DNA of 64,000 nucleotides from contig NZ_JADFFM010000002.1 of NCBI RefSeq assembly GCF_015221995.1, positions 1 to 64,000 on the forward strand, in the 5' to 3' direction. Shown one piece after another: positions 8,047 to 16,520 of the stretch. Within the stretch, counting starts at the first letter, position 1, and every line of letters starts with the position of its first letter. Made by a program: the position numbers and the translations under genes. This stretch comes from Mucilaginibacter boryungensis. GTDB taxonomy: Bacteria > Bacteroidota > Bacteroidia > Sphingobacteriales > Sphingobacteriaceae. The notes beneath the pieces are model-generated. The model had not been told where the DNA came from. It saw only the letters and a list, made by a program, of their open reading frames with translations, and ran no database searches.

Positions 8047-8841
8047 ATGAAAATCAAGTTCGCTATTTGCACGGCATTAATTTGCGTTGCTATAAATTCT
8101 TCAGGTCAGTCTCAAAAGTTATCCACAGCCAACGGTGGAAAAACCTGGTCATCACTTTGGCAACAGCGTTCTGCCGAATATAAAGCGCTGTGTTTCCAGG
8201 CATATAATATAGCCTGCCTGCGTGTTGCCGAAGCTGTAAAACATAAACATACCAAACCGCTGGCTGTCATTACCGATATCGACGAGACATTGTTAGACAA
8301 CAGCCCCGAAGATGCACGCGCTGCGATCAACAATCAGGAATTTGATACCAAAGACTGGAAAAAGTGGACCAGCCAGGGCATTGCTGATACCGTACCAGGC
8401 GCCCCTGCTTTTTTTAAATATGCAGCATCAAAAGGCGTAACTGTTTTTTACATTACCAACCGCGATGAGGACGAACGGGCTGGCACCCTGAAAAATTTAC
8501 AACTTTATCACCTCCCCAATGCTGACAATGCGCACTTACTACTAAAAACCAACACATCGAGCAAAGAAACGCGCAGGCAGCAGGTACTAAAAAAATACAC
8601 CATCGTTTTATTATGCGGCGATAACCTGGCCGACTTTAATGCATTATATGATAACCACCCCAGCGAACAAATGCGTGAAGAAAATACAAAAAAACTGATA
8701 AAGGATTTTGGCAGCAAATATATTGTATTACCCAATCCATCATATGGAGATTGGGAAGGATCGTTATATAAATTCGACTATAAACTTACACAGGCGCAAA
8801 AAGATTCGGTCATCCGCTCTACTATAAAAACTGCTCACTAA
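8047..8841 (+). CDS. 5'-nucleotidase of the lipoprotein e(P4) type, HAD acid phosphatase
   Basis: 264 aa. Class C acid phosphatases remove phosphate from nucleotides outside the cytoplasm. The HAD motif I is DIDETLLDN with Asp77 and Asp79; motif II is FYITNRDEDER; the late acidic motif is CGDNLADF. A signal peptide is present (to about residue 21, NSSGQS), but I see no lipobox cysteine, so this member is probably soluble in the periplasm despite the family name. It lies 27 nt after the UPF0175 gene and may share its transcript. Confidence 0.9.
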   Translation: MKIKFAICTALICVAINSSGQSQKLSTANGGKTWSSLWQQRSAEYKALCFQAYNIACLRVAEAVKHKHTKPLAVITDIDETLLDNSPEDARAAINNQEFDTKDWKKWTSQGIADTVPGAPAFFKYAASKGVTVFYITNRDEDERAGTLKNLQLYHLPNADNAHLLLKTNTSSKETRRQQVLKKYTIVLLCGDNLADFNALYDNHPSEQMREENTKKLIKDFGSKYIVLPNPSYGDWEGSLYKFDYKLTQAQKDSVIRSTIKTAH

Positions 8842-8949
8842 GTTTTACACCGTGCTTTGTAACATATTAATGATTTAACAGAAACTTAATCAACAGCACG
8901 TCATTTGTTCGTTTCATTTTATTAGCTTTGATTACTCATTGCTACTATT

Positions 8950-11391
8950 ATGTCTAAAAAACTTTCCATTACTTACGTTTTAATTGTTTGTTTCTTCCAA
9001 ATATCTCTGGCGCAGCTACCTGGTAAAATAACCGGGACGAACCAGGTATTATTGCCCAATGGCTGGAAACTAAGTCCCGCCGGCCACGCCTCACTACCAC
9101 TTGGCGATTTGCCCTTAAACCTTCAGCTTTCATCATCAGGGAAATATCTGGCAGTTACCAATAACGGGCAAAGCACACAGTCGATACAATTAATAGACGC
9201 CAAAGCACAGAAGATACTGGATACGCGGGTAATAGATCAATCATGGTATGGTTTGGTGTTTAGCAATGATGAGAAAACGTTATACGCAGCAGGCGGTAAC
9301 AAGAATTGCATAGTAGTTTATCCTATCAAAAACAATAAACTGGGCAAAGCCGATACCATCAGCCTTGGCAAACCCTGGCCGGATGAAAAAATATGCGCGG
9401 CAGGCTTGGTTATTACTAAAGATGGCAGCAAGCTATACGCGGTGACAAAAGAAGATAATTACATCTACACTATAGATCCAGGCAAAAAAAGTATCCTGAA
9501 TAAAACAAAGCTACCAGCCGAGGCTTATGATTGCCTTTTATCGCCGGATGAAAAAACTTTGTATGTTTCTGTTTGGGGAAATCAGGAGGTAATTATCTAT
9601 AATACACAAACCCAAAAAATTACCGGGCATATTAAAACCGGGGACCACCCTAACGAACTTTTGCTGAGTAAAAATGGTAAAATCCTGTTCGTAGCTAACG
9701 CCAATGACAATTCTGTTTCGGTAGTTAATACATCTACAGACGCGGTAATTGAAACATTTTCAACCGCTTTATACCCTACAACGTTAACCGGTTCAACTAC
9801 TAACGGGCTGGCTTTATCGCCGGATGAAAAGATGCTATACATTGCCAATGCCGATAACAATTGCCTGGCGGTGTTTAATGTAACCAAACCCGGCAGCAGC
9901 CAAAGCATGGGCTTTATACCTGTAGGCTGGTACCCTACCAACGTAAAAACATTGGGCAACCAAATTTTTGTATCCAATGGTAAGGGGTTCACCTCTATGG
10001 CCAATCCAAGAGGCCCGCAACCTTTAAGAAAATCAGACGACGGCTATCAAACAGGATCAACCAATAAGCGTGACCAATACATAGCAGGCTTGTTTAAAGG
10101 CACCATGTCCATTATCGATGCGCCATCGGGCGATGAATTAAAGGCTTACACTAAACAGGTTTATGCTAATGCTTTGTTCACTAACGATAAGGTAAATCTT
10201 GCGCAGGGGCTGGAAGGAAATCCTATTCCGCGTAAACTGGGAGATAAATCGCCTATAAAACATGTGTTTTACATTATCAAAGAGAACCGCACTTACGACC
10301 AGGTTTTGGGTGATGTAAAACAAGGCATGGGCGATAGTGCGTTATGTATTTTTGGCCGCAAAGTAACCCCAAATCAGCATGCTTTGGTGAATGAATTTGT
10401 GTTGGCTGATAATTTTTATGTAGATGCTGAAGTTAGTGCTGATGGGCACAACTGGAGCATGGGCGCTTATGCTACCGATTTTTTAGAAAAAACCTGGCCA
10501 ACCAGTTACGGTAAACGCGGCGGCGCTTATGGTGCTGAGGGTGCCATGCATATTGCTAACCCGCGCGATGGTTTTATTTGGGATTTTTGCCAGCGTGCAG
10601 GCGTTACTTATCGTACTTATGGTGAATTTGCAGACCATGACAGGGCCAGGCTAAAATCGCTTAAAGGCCACGCTTGCCCGCATTCGCCTACATTTAATCT
10701 GGATATTACAGACCAGGTGCGTTATAATGCCTGGGCACATGACTTTGATTCGTTGTTAAGTATTAACCAGGTGCCGCAGTTTAACACTGTGCGTATTTGT
10801 AACGACCATACCAGCGGACAAAAGAAAGGCAAAATATCACCTATATCAGCTGTAGCTGATAATGACCTGGCTGTAGGAAAATTTGTTGAACACTTATCAC
10901 ATAGTCCTATCTGGAAAGAGTCGGTAGTGTTTATACTTGAAGACGATGCCCAAAACGGCCCCGATCATATAGATGCGCACCGCTCGCCGGTTTATGTAGT
11001 TGGCCCATATGTAAAACGAAATGCTGTAGTACACAGCATGTACTCTACTTCAGGTGTTTTGCGCACTATGGAATTAATATTAGGCTTACCGCCGATGAGC
11101 CAATATGACGCGGCAGCCATGCCATTATATGATTGCTTCACCAATAAGCCCGACTTTACCCCATTTACTTTAAAAGCCCCGGGTGTGAGCTTAAATATCC
11201 GGAATATGGCAGTAAATAAAAGTAGTAAACGATCTGAAGCGTTTGACCTGGCCGATGAGGATGAAGTACCCGATCTGGATCTGAATCAGGTAGTATGGAA
11301 ATCGGTTAAAGGTGAGGATTCGGAGATGCCCGCGCCTAAACGCAGCGCCTTTGTTATATTGGAAAAGAAAAAGAAACATGATAGCGATTAA
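8950..11391 (+). CDS. YVTN beta-propeller fused to an alkaline-phosphatase-superfamily phosphoesterase
   Basis: 813 aa, secreted (signal to about SLAQ, residue 21). The N-terminal half (about 45-360) is a YncE/YVTN-type beta-propeller with repeated LSPDEKTLYV-like strands. The C-terminal half (about 425-740) is the phosphoesterase family, with IIKENRTYDQVLGD, a metal-site-like SADGHNWSMGAY and FILEDDAQNGPDHIDAHR. Such fusions are common in Bacteroidota and are annotated as bifunctional YncE/alkaline phosphatase proteins. The substrate is unknown; phosphonate or phosphodiester hydrolysis in the periplasm is plausible. The last 60 residues are charged. Confidence 0.85.
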   Translation: MSKKLSITYVLIVCFFQISLAQLPGKITGTNQVLLPNGWKLSPAGHASLPLGDLPLNLQLSSSGKYLAVTNNGQSTQSIQLIDAKAQKILDTRVIDQSWYGLVFSNDEKTLYAAGGNKNCIVVYPIKNNKLGKADTISLGKPWPDEKICAAGLVITKDGSKLYAVTKEDNYIYTIDPGKKSILNKTKLPAEAYDCLLSPDEKTLYVSVWGNQEVIIYNTQTQKITGHIKTGDHPNELLLSKNGKILFVANANDNSVSVVNTSTDAVIETFSTALYPTTLTGSTTNGLALSPDEKMLYIANADNNCLAVFNVTKPGSSQSMGFIPVGWYPTNVKTLGNQIFVSNGKGFTSMANPRGPQPLRKSDDGYQTGSTNKRDQYIAGLFKGTMSIIDAPSGDELKAYTKQVYANALFTNDKVNLAQGLEGNPIPRKLGDKSPIKHVFYIIKENRTYDQVLGDVKQGMGDSALCIFGRKVTPNQHALVNEFVLADNFYVDAEVSADGHNWSMGAYATDFLEKTWPTSYGKRGGAYGAEGAMHIANPRDGFIWDFCQRAGVTYRTYGEFADHDRARLKSLKGHACPHSPTFNLDITDQVRYNAWAHDFDSLLSINQVPQFNTVRICNDHTSGQKKGKISPISAVADNDLAVGKFVEHLSHSPIWKESVVFILEDDAQNGPDHIDAHRSPVYVVGPYVKRNAVVHSMYSTSGVLRTMELILGLPPMSQYDAAAMPLYDCFTNKPDFTPFTLKAPGVSLNIRNMAVNKSSKRSEAFDLADEDEVPDLDLNQVVWKSVKGEDSEMPAPKRSAFVILEKKKKHDSD

Positions 11392-11430
11392 AGTGTTGTA
11401 AAGTGATATATTGGCACAAACCTTTACAAT

Positions 11431-12297
11431 ATGATCGTTATTGAGAATGAATTTTTAAAAGCCGCTATTGATACCAAAGGCGCCCAACTATCATCATTAA
11501 TTAATAAAGCAACCGGAGTAGAACTAATGTGGCAGGCCGGTGAAGCCTGGCCATGGCACTCGCCTACTCTTTTCCCGGTAATTGGCACACTTATTAACAA
11601 TCAAATTATTGTTGATGGCAAACCGTATGAAATTACACAACGCCACGGTTTTGCCCGGTATTCGGAATTTTTACCAATTGAAACTAACAGTACACATGCC
11701 AAATTTTCGTTGCCTTACTGCGAAAAAACGCTGGCAATGTATCCATTTAAGTTCGACTTTCATGTGATATATGATTTGATTGATAATGCGTTACGCGTTA
11801 CCTTCAAAGTAATCAACCTTGACGATAAAACAATTTACTTTTCGGTAGGCGGCCACCCGGCTTTTAATGTCCCTTTTCATGAAGGCGAAAACTATGATGA
11901 TTACTACCTGGAATTTGAAACTGAAGAACCATTAACCGAACATTTATTAACCCCCGAAGGGACTTTTTCGGGCGAAACAAAACCTACTAAACTTGATGGC
12001 AAGAACCTGGCTTTAAATCATAAGTTGTTTGCTAATGATGCACTGGTTTTTAAACATATGAAATCGCGCCAGGTAACTATACGCAGCCATAAACACGATG
12101 AAAGCATAACGGTACAGTTCCCGCATTTTAATTACCTGGGCATATGGGCTAAACCCGAGGCTGACTTTGTATGTATTGAACCCTGGCTGGGCCATGCTGA
12201 TAATGCAGGCGCACCTGTAGAGTTTAAAAACAAAGATGGTATACAAAAACTGGAACACGGCCATGTGTTTGATGCCAGTTACTATATCAGTATTTAA
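11431..12297 (+). CDS. Aldose 1-epimerase family protein (LacX-like)
   Basis: 288 aa, no signal peptide. Galactose-mutarotase-fold proteins of this subgroup act on sugars or hexose-6-phosphates in the cytoplasm. Visible traits are the N-terminal IDTKGAQLSSLINKATGVELMW segment, WPWHSPTLFPVIG, QRHGFAR and GGHPAFNVPF, the last two carrying the conserved histidines. The methyltransferase gene begins 8 nt after its stop, so the two are probably one transcript, though no functional link is evident. Confidence 0.88.
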   Translation: MIVIENEFLKAAIDTKGAQLSSLINKATGVELMWQAGEAWPWHSPTLFPVIGTLINNQIIVDGKPYEITQRHGFARYSEFLPIETNSTHAKFSLPYCEKTLAMYPFKFDFHVIYDLIDNALRVTFKVINLDDKTIYFSVGGHPAFNVPFHEGENYDDYYLEFETEEPLTEHLLTPEGTFSGETKPTKLDGKNLALNHKLFANDALVFKHMKSRQVTIRSHKHDESITVQFPHFNYLGIWAKPEADFVCIEPWLGHADNAGAPVEFKNKDGIQKLEHGHVFDASYYISI

Positions 12298-12305
12298 ATC
12301 ATTCG

Positions 12306-13064
12306 ATGTCTGATTCCACACAACGTTTCTCTAACCGGGTTGATAATTATATTAAATATCGTCCTGGGTACCCAGTTGGGGTGTTGGAATTATTACACAA
12401 TGATGGAGGACTTAAAACCGGTTCTAAAATCGCCGATATTGGATCAGGTACAGGCATTTTGACAAGGCTTTTGCTGGATGAGGGATATACCGTTTATGCT
12501 GTGGAGCCTAATGGCGACATGCGCCAGGCAGCAGATGCCCAATTAGGGGACCATAAACGTTATCACAGCATTAATGGAACTGCCGAAGCGACAACCCTAC
12601 AAGCCGGCAGTATTGACATGGTGACATGCGCCCAGGCCTTCCATTGGTTTAATGCAGAGCGCTGCAGAGTAGAATTTGCACGGATATTAAAACCTGGCGG
12701 TAAAGTAGCGCTAATATGGAATAATAGGCAAATTGAAGCTGATGAATTTTCCATTGACTATGAATTTCTGCTGCGTCAGGAATCGTCAGATTATAAGCGG
12801 GTAAATCACCAAAATCTTACCGAAGCCGATTTTACAGCATTTTTTAAGGATGGCCAATATCAGTTTAGTAAATTCCCTAATGTGCAGGTATTTGATGAAG
12901 CCGGATTAATTGGCCGAGCCTTTTCCTCATCATACGTCCCTGCCCAGGCAACGCCCGAAGGCGAAACCTTCCTGCATAAACTAAAAGATATCTTCAACCG
13001 TCACCAGGAAAATGAAACAGTTAGTGTGCAATATCAAACAGAAGTTTATTTAGGCGAAGTATAA
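12306..13064 (+). CDS. Class I SAM-dependent methyltransferase
   Basis: 252 aa. Motif I is ADIGSGTGILTRLL (about residues 39-52) followed by the acidic VEPNGDM loop. FHWFN and LKPGGKVALIWNNRQ are typical of the ubiE/MDMPI-like methyltransferase family (Methyltransf_11). The substrate is unknown. It overlaps nothing and converges with the FtsX-type permease gene, 21 nt away. No hairpin terminator separates the two. Confidence 0.88.
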   Translation: MSDSTQRFSNRVDNYIKYRPGYPVGVLELLHNDGGLKTGSKIADIGSGTGILTRLLLDEGYTVYAVEPNGDMRQAADAQLGDHKRYHSINGTAEATTLQAGSIDMVTCAQAFHWFNAERCRVEFARILKPGGKVALIWNNRQIEADEFSIDYEFLLRQESSDYKRVNHQNLTEADFTAFFKDGQYQFSKFPNVQVFDEAGLIGRAFSSSYVPAQATPEGETFLHKLKDIFNRHQENETVSVQYQTEVYLGEV

Positions 13065-13085
13065 TAACCCCGCCCTTATTTATCT

Positions 13086-15524
13086 TTATTCGGTACGTAA
13101 GCTTTTTACGGGGTTAGCATATGCAGCCTTTAAGGCTTGTGAACTTACAGTAATTAGTGATATAATGACCGCTATTAACCCCGCCAAAGCAAACATCCAC
13201 CAGCTAATATCTACACGGTAAACAAAACCCTGAAGCCATTGGCCCATGCCCCACCACGCTATAGGTGTAGCAATAACAAAAGCAATTATAACTAGTTTCA
13301 GAAAATCTTTTGACAACAGGCCGGCAATAGCAGGAATGCTTGCGCCCAATACTTTACGTATGCCTATTTCCTTACTCCGTTGTTCTGCGCTAAAGGCAGC
13401 CAAACCAAATAATCCAAGGCATGAAATAAGTATCGCCATTAATGTAAACGAATTGATGATATTAGAAAGGGTAATTTCTGTTTCATATTGTTTTTGCACG
13501 GCGTCATCTAAAAAGGTATATTCAAAAGGAGCGCCGCTAATATCTTTGTGCCACAGTTGTTCCATTTGGCTTAATAACGATTTATAATTAGTGGTATTTA
13601 CTGCCACAATAAGCGATGTAAGATTGCCTTGGTTTGGATTATACATCAGCATAAAGGGTTTTACTTCGCCATGCAATGAATTGTAGTTAAAATCCTTCAT
13701 TACTCCAACAACTTCCACAAATGTTTCCTGGCTATCATATTTGGAATATAGCCTGGTGCCTAATGCTTTGCCTGGTTTTATACCCAAACGCTTTGCCAGT
13801 GTTTCATTAATTAATACCCGGTTAGAATCATTTAACCTGAAATCGCGGCCTTCGATCACTTTTATCCCATTGGCTTTTACAAAATATTCATCGGTAGATA
13901 TATTTTGTGCGTCCGTGGCTTCGGCCATGTTACCCCCTGCAAGGTATATACCATGATCGTGCCCTATAAACTGGCTCAGATAATTATCAGCTTTACTAAC
14001 TGCTTTTACATCACTTAGCTGCTTCAAATCGCCCATAAAAGCGCCCATTTGTTTCTGGGTATCGCCTGTATAAAAACTAAAGATAAGCCGCTGGCTTTTT
14101 TCAAACCCAAGGTCTTTATTTTTAATATAATTCAACTGGCTGTAAATAACAATGATCCCCGCTATCAGTACAATGGAAAGTACAAATTGAAATACCACCA
14201 GCGAACGCCGGATACCTGCTACCGAAACATGACTGGTAAAATTACCTTTAATAACTTTAATAGTGCGGAAAGCCGATAAATAGAACGCCGGGTAGCTGCC
14301 TGCAACCAAGCCTGTCACTACAACTAACCCCGTCAGAGTGAGATATAGCCGGTAATCACTAAAAAAGGATAGCTGGATATCAGTACGTGTAATTTGATTA
14401 AGGTACGGTAATATTAACAACAGTAAAGGCAAAGCTATCACTACGCCTAAAAAAGCAAGGAAAAACGATTCGCCCAAAAACTGCTTGATCAGATCGCCCT
14501 GGCCGGCACCGATAACTTTACGCACACCAACTTCTTTAGCACGTTTTGACGCGCGCGCGGTGGAAAGGTTCATGAAATTGATGCAGGCAATTACCTGTAT
14601 CATCACTGCTATTAACAATAAGATATAAAGAAACGATGGGCTTAAGGTTTTAGAAAGCTCTACCTCATAACCTGTTGTGGTATGTATTGAAGTAACCGGC
14701 TGCAGGTGTAATTGCTTGGTCATGCCCAGGCTTTTCATTTGGGCGGCGCCGTATTTATCCAAAAATGCCGGGAATTGTTTCTCTAAAGCTGCAGCGCTGG
14801 TACCTGGCCGTAATTTTACGTATGATGCAGTGAAATTATTACCCGCCCATACGTTGTTTTGCAACACATAGGCGCCAATACCACCACCGCGCATAGTAAT
14901 AAACAAATTGGCTTGAATATGCGATTTGCCCAGGCTTTCATCTACTACACCATTAACTTTAAAATCGTGTTTACCACCATCGTCGTCTATGCTGATGGTT
15001 TTGCCAATAGGGTCTTCGTTACCAAAAAGTTTATCGGCTACAGGTTTTAACAGTACAATAGAATAAGCCTCGTTAAGCACCTTAGTACTATTACCCTTTA
15101 CAAAATGATAGGTAAAAACATCAAAAAAAGTAGAATCAACATAAACAACATCTTTCTGGTAAAAAGACTTTTCTTTATAAGTCAACAAATGCTCTTTAGA
15201 GCCCAGGGTACCCGTGGGTATTACGCGGGTATATTGCAGTACCTGCGGAAAATCTTTTTTCATAGCTGGCGCGATAGGCGGCGACGCTGTAGCGTTATTA
15301 TGTCTGTCGCCCCGCAGTTGCAGGGTAGTGGTAATACGATAAATATCCTGCGCATCTTTCAGATGCTTATCATAACTAAACTGGGTTTGTACATATAACA
15401 ATATGTACAGGCAGCACAATGTACCTGTAGCCAAACCAATAATATTAATAAAGCTGAAGGTTTTATTTTTCAGCAAAAAACGAAAAGTGGTTTTGAAATA
15501 ACTTTTAAACATGCCTGCATCCAT
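13086..15524 (-). CDS. ABC transporter permease of the MacB/FtsX type
   Basis: 812 aa. An N-terminal TM helix (FSFINIIGLATGTLCCLYIL), a large periplasmic MacB-PCD domain (about 45-250), three TM helices (about 285-420), a second periplasmic domain and a last FtsX block with EQRSKEIGIRKVLGAS and further TM helices. The same ARASKRAKEVGVRKVIGAG motif occurs near 330, so the protein carries two FtsX halves, as usual in Bacteroidota. It would move a peptide, lipid or drug or transmit force across the envelope. No ATPase gene is adjacent. ATG at 15512 (MFKSYFK) is as likely a start as 15524. Confidence 0.9.
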   Translation of the reverse strand: MDAGMFKSYFKTTFRFLLKNKTFSFINIIGLATGTLCCLYILLYVQTQFSYDKHLKDAQDIYRITTTLQLRGDRHNNATASPPIAPAMKKDFPQVLQYTRVIPTGTLGSKEHLLTYKEKSFYQKDVVYVDSTFFDVFTYHFVKGNSTKVLNEAYSIVLLKPVADKLFGNEDPIGKTISIDDDGGKHDFKVNGVVDESLGKSHIQANLFITMRGGGIGAYVLQNNVWAGNNFTASYVKLRPGTSAAALEKQFPAFLDKYGAAQMKSLGMTKQLHLQPVTSIHTTTGYEVELSKTLSPSFLYILLLIAVMIQVIACINFMNLSTARASKRAKEVGVRKVIGAGQGDLIKQFLGESFFLAFLGVVIALPLLLLILPYLNQITRTDIQLSFFSDYRLYLTLTGLVVVTGLVAGSYPAFYLSAFRTIKVIKGNFTSHVSVAGIRRSLVVFQFVLSIVLIAGIIVIYSQLNYIKNKDLGFEKSQRLIFSFYTGDTQKQMGAFMGDLKQLSDVKAVSKADNYLSQFIGHDHGIYLAGGNMAEATDAQNISTDEYFVKANGIKVIEGRDFRLNDSNRVLINETLAKRLGIKPGKALGTRLYSKYDSQETFVEVVGVMKDFNYNSLHGEVKPFMLMYNPNQGNLTSLIVAVNTTNYKSLLSQMEQLWHKDISGAPFEYTFLDDAVQKQYETEITLSNIINSFTLMAILISCLGLFGLAAFSAEQRSKEIGIRKVLGASIPAIAGLLSKDFLKLVIIAFVIATPIAWWGMGQWLQGFVYRVDISWWMFALAGLIAVIISLITVSSQALKAAYANPVKSLRTE

Positions 15525-15663
15525 TAAATTACCTAACCAAACACTACAACAATGCCATATTTACAATCTACTGATTATAAACCGTTTAAGTATATTAATA
15601 AATTATCGACTGTTCGCTTCTGTTACACTTGGTGTTCGTTTGCGTAATGAATTTATAATGTAG

Positions 15664-16506
15664 TTAAGCGATTACAGATAACATACTAAGTGCCGGCATG
15701 CCTAAGTCTTGTTCGCCCTTAATAGTAATGTGAGTCAGTGCCTCATGTAATGCTATGCCTTTTGTAAACAAGCGCCAGGCAATTTCGCCATTTATAGTTA
15801 TTACAGTATTAGTTGCTGCATCATCATCGCCGGTGAATAATTGCCAGGCGCCGGATACCTTGCCTAAATACCAGTTGCCGCCACCAGCGCCTGTAATGGT
15901 TAGTTTTATTGTAGTCCCGTCTTTAGCTTCGATAGTACGGTAGGTGTGCGGCATTGCCCTTACAAAAGTATCCAGCAAGGGATAATATAACTCTGCCGAC
16001 ATTAACGGTTGGGTTTGGTCAATAGCCAATCGTATTTGTTGCTGATGATGCCAAAGCTCGGTGTATTGCCGGGCAATATGAAACCAGTTAGGTGATGTTT
16101 TCTCGCCGGCCCAGGCCACTGAAAATATGGCATTTTCAAAAGGTGGTAGCTCCGAATATATTTTGTGCAATTGCGGCCCTGCATCCTGCAACCAATTTAT
16201 CAATATTGCAGGACTAAACCGCCTGGCCACAGGTACCCAGTCGTTATTCAATTTATTCAGATAATCAACCAGGCTTTGATAGGAATCAATTACCGGGATA
16301 TCCGTCGGCGTATATCCATCGCGATATAACGACACCATCCTAAGTTCAGTATCGGCCATATGCGCCACAATATCTTTCACCGACCAGCCTTTGCATACTG
16401 TTGAGCGCTGCCAATCGTCAGTACTTAGTCCGCGCAGCATTTCCATTAAATGCCCGTGCAATTTGGGAAATAATGTAATCGTATCTATAACTGCGACCTC
16501 TTTCAT
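15664..16506 (-). CDS. DinB/maleylpyruvate-isomerase N-terminal domain protein
   Basis: 280 aa. The N-terminal four-helix region (LHGHLMEMLRGLSTDDWQR, GWSVKDIVAHMADTELRM) is the DinB/MDMPI metal-binding fold with conserved His at the helix ends. The C-terminal part resembles the SCP2-like tail of TIGR03083 proteins. These are thiol-dependent enzymes or their relatives; the reaction of this one is unknown. It lies 14 nt after parC on the same strand and is probably read from the same message. Confidence 0.78.
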   Translation of the reverse strand: MKEVAVIDTITLFPKLHGHLMEMLRGLSTDDWQRSTVCKGWSVKDIVAHMADTELRMVSLYRDGYTPTDIPVIDSYQSLVDYLNKLNNDWVPVARRFSPAILINWLQDAGPQLHKIYSELPPFENAIFSVAWAGEKTSPNWFHIARQYTELWHHQQQIRLAIDQTQPLMSAELYYPLLDTFVRAMPHTYRTIEAKDGTTIKLTITGAGGGNWYLGKVSGAWQLFTGDDDAATNTVITINGEIAWRLFTKGIALHEALTHITIKGEQDLGMPALSMLSVIA

Positions 16507-16520
16507 ACCGATAGGTATAT

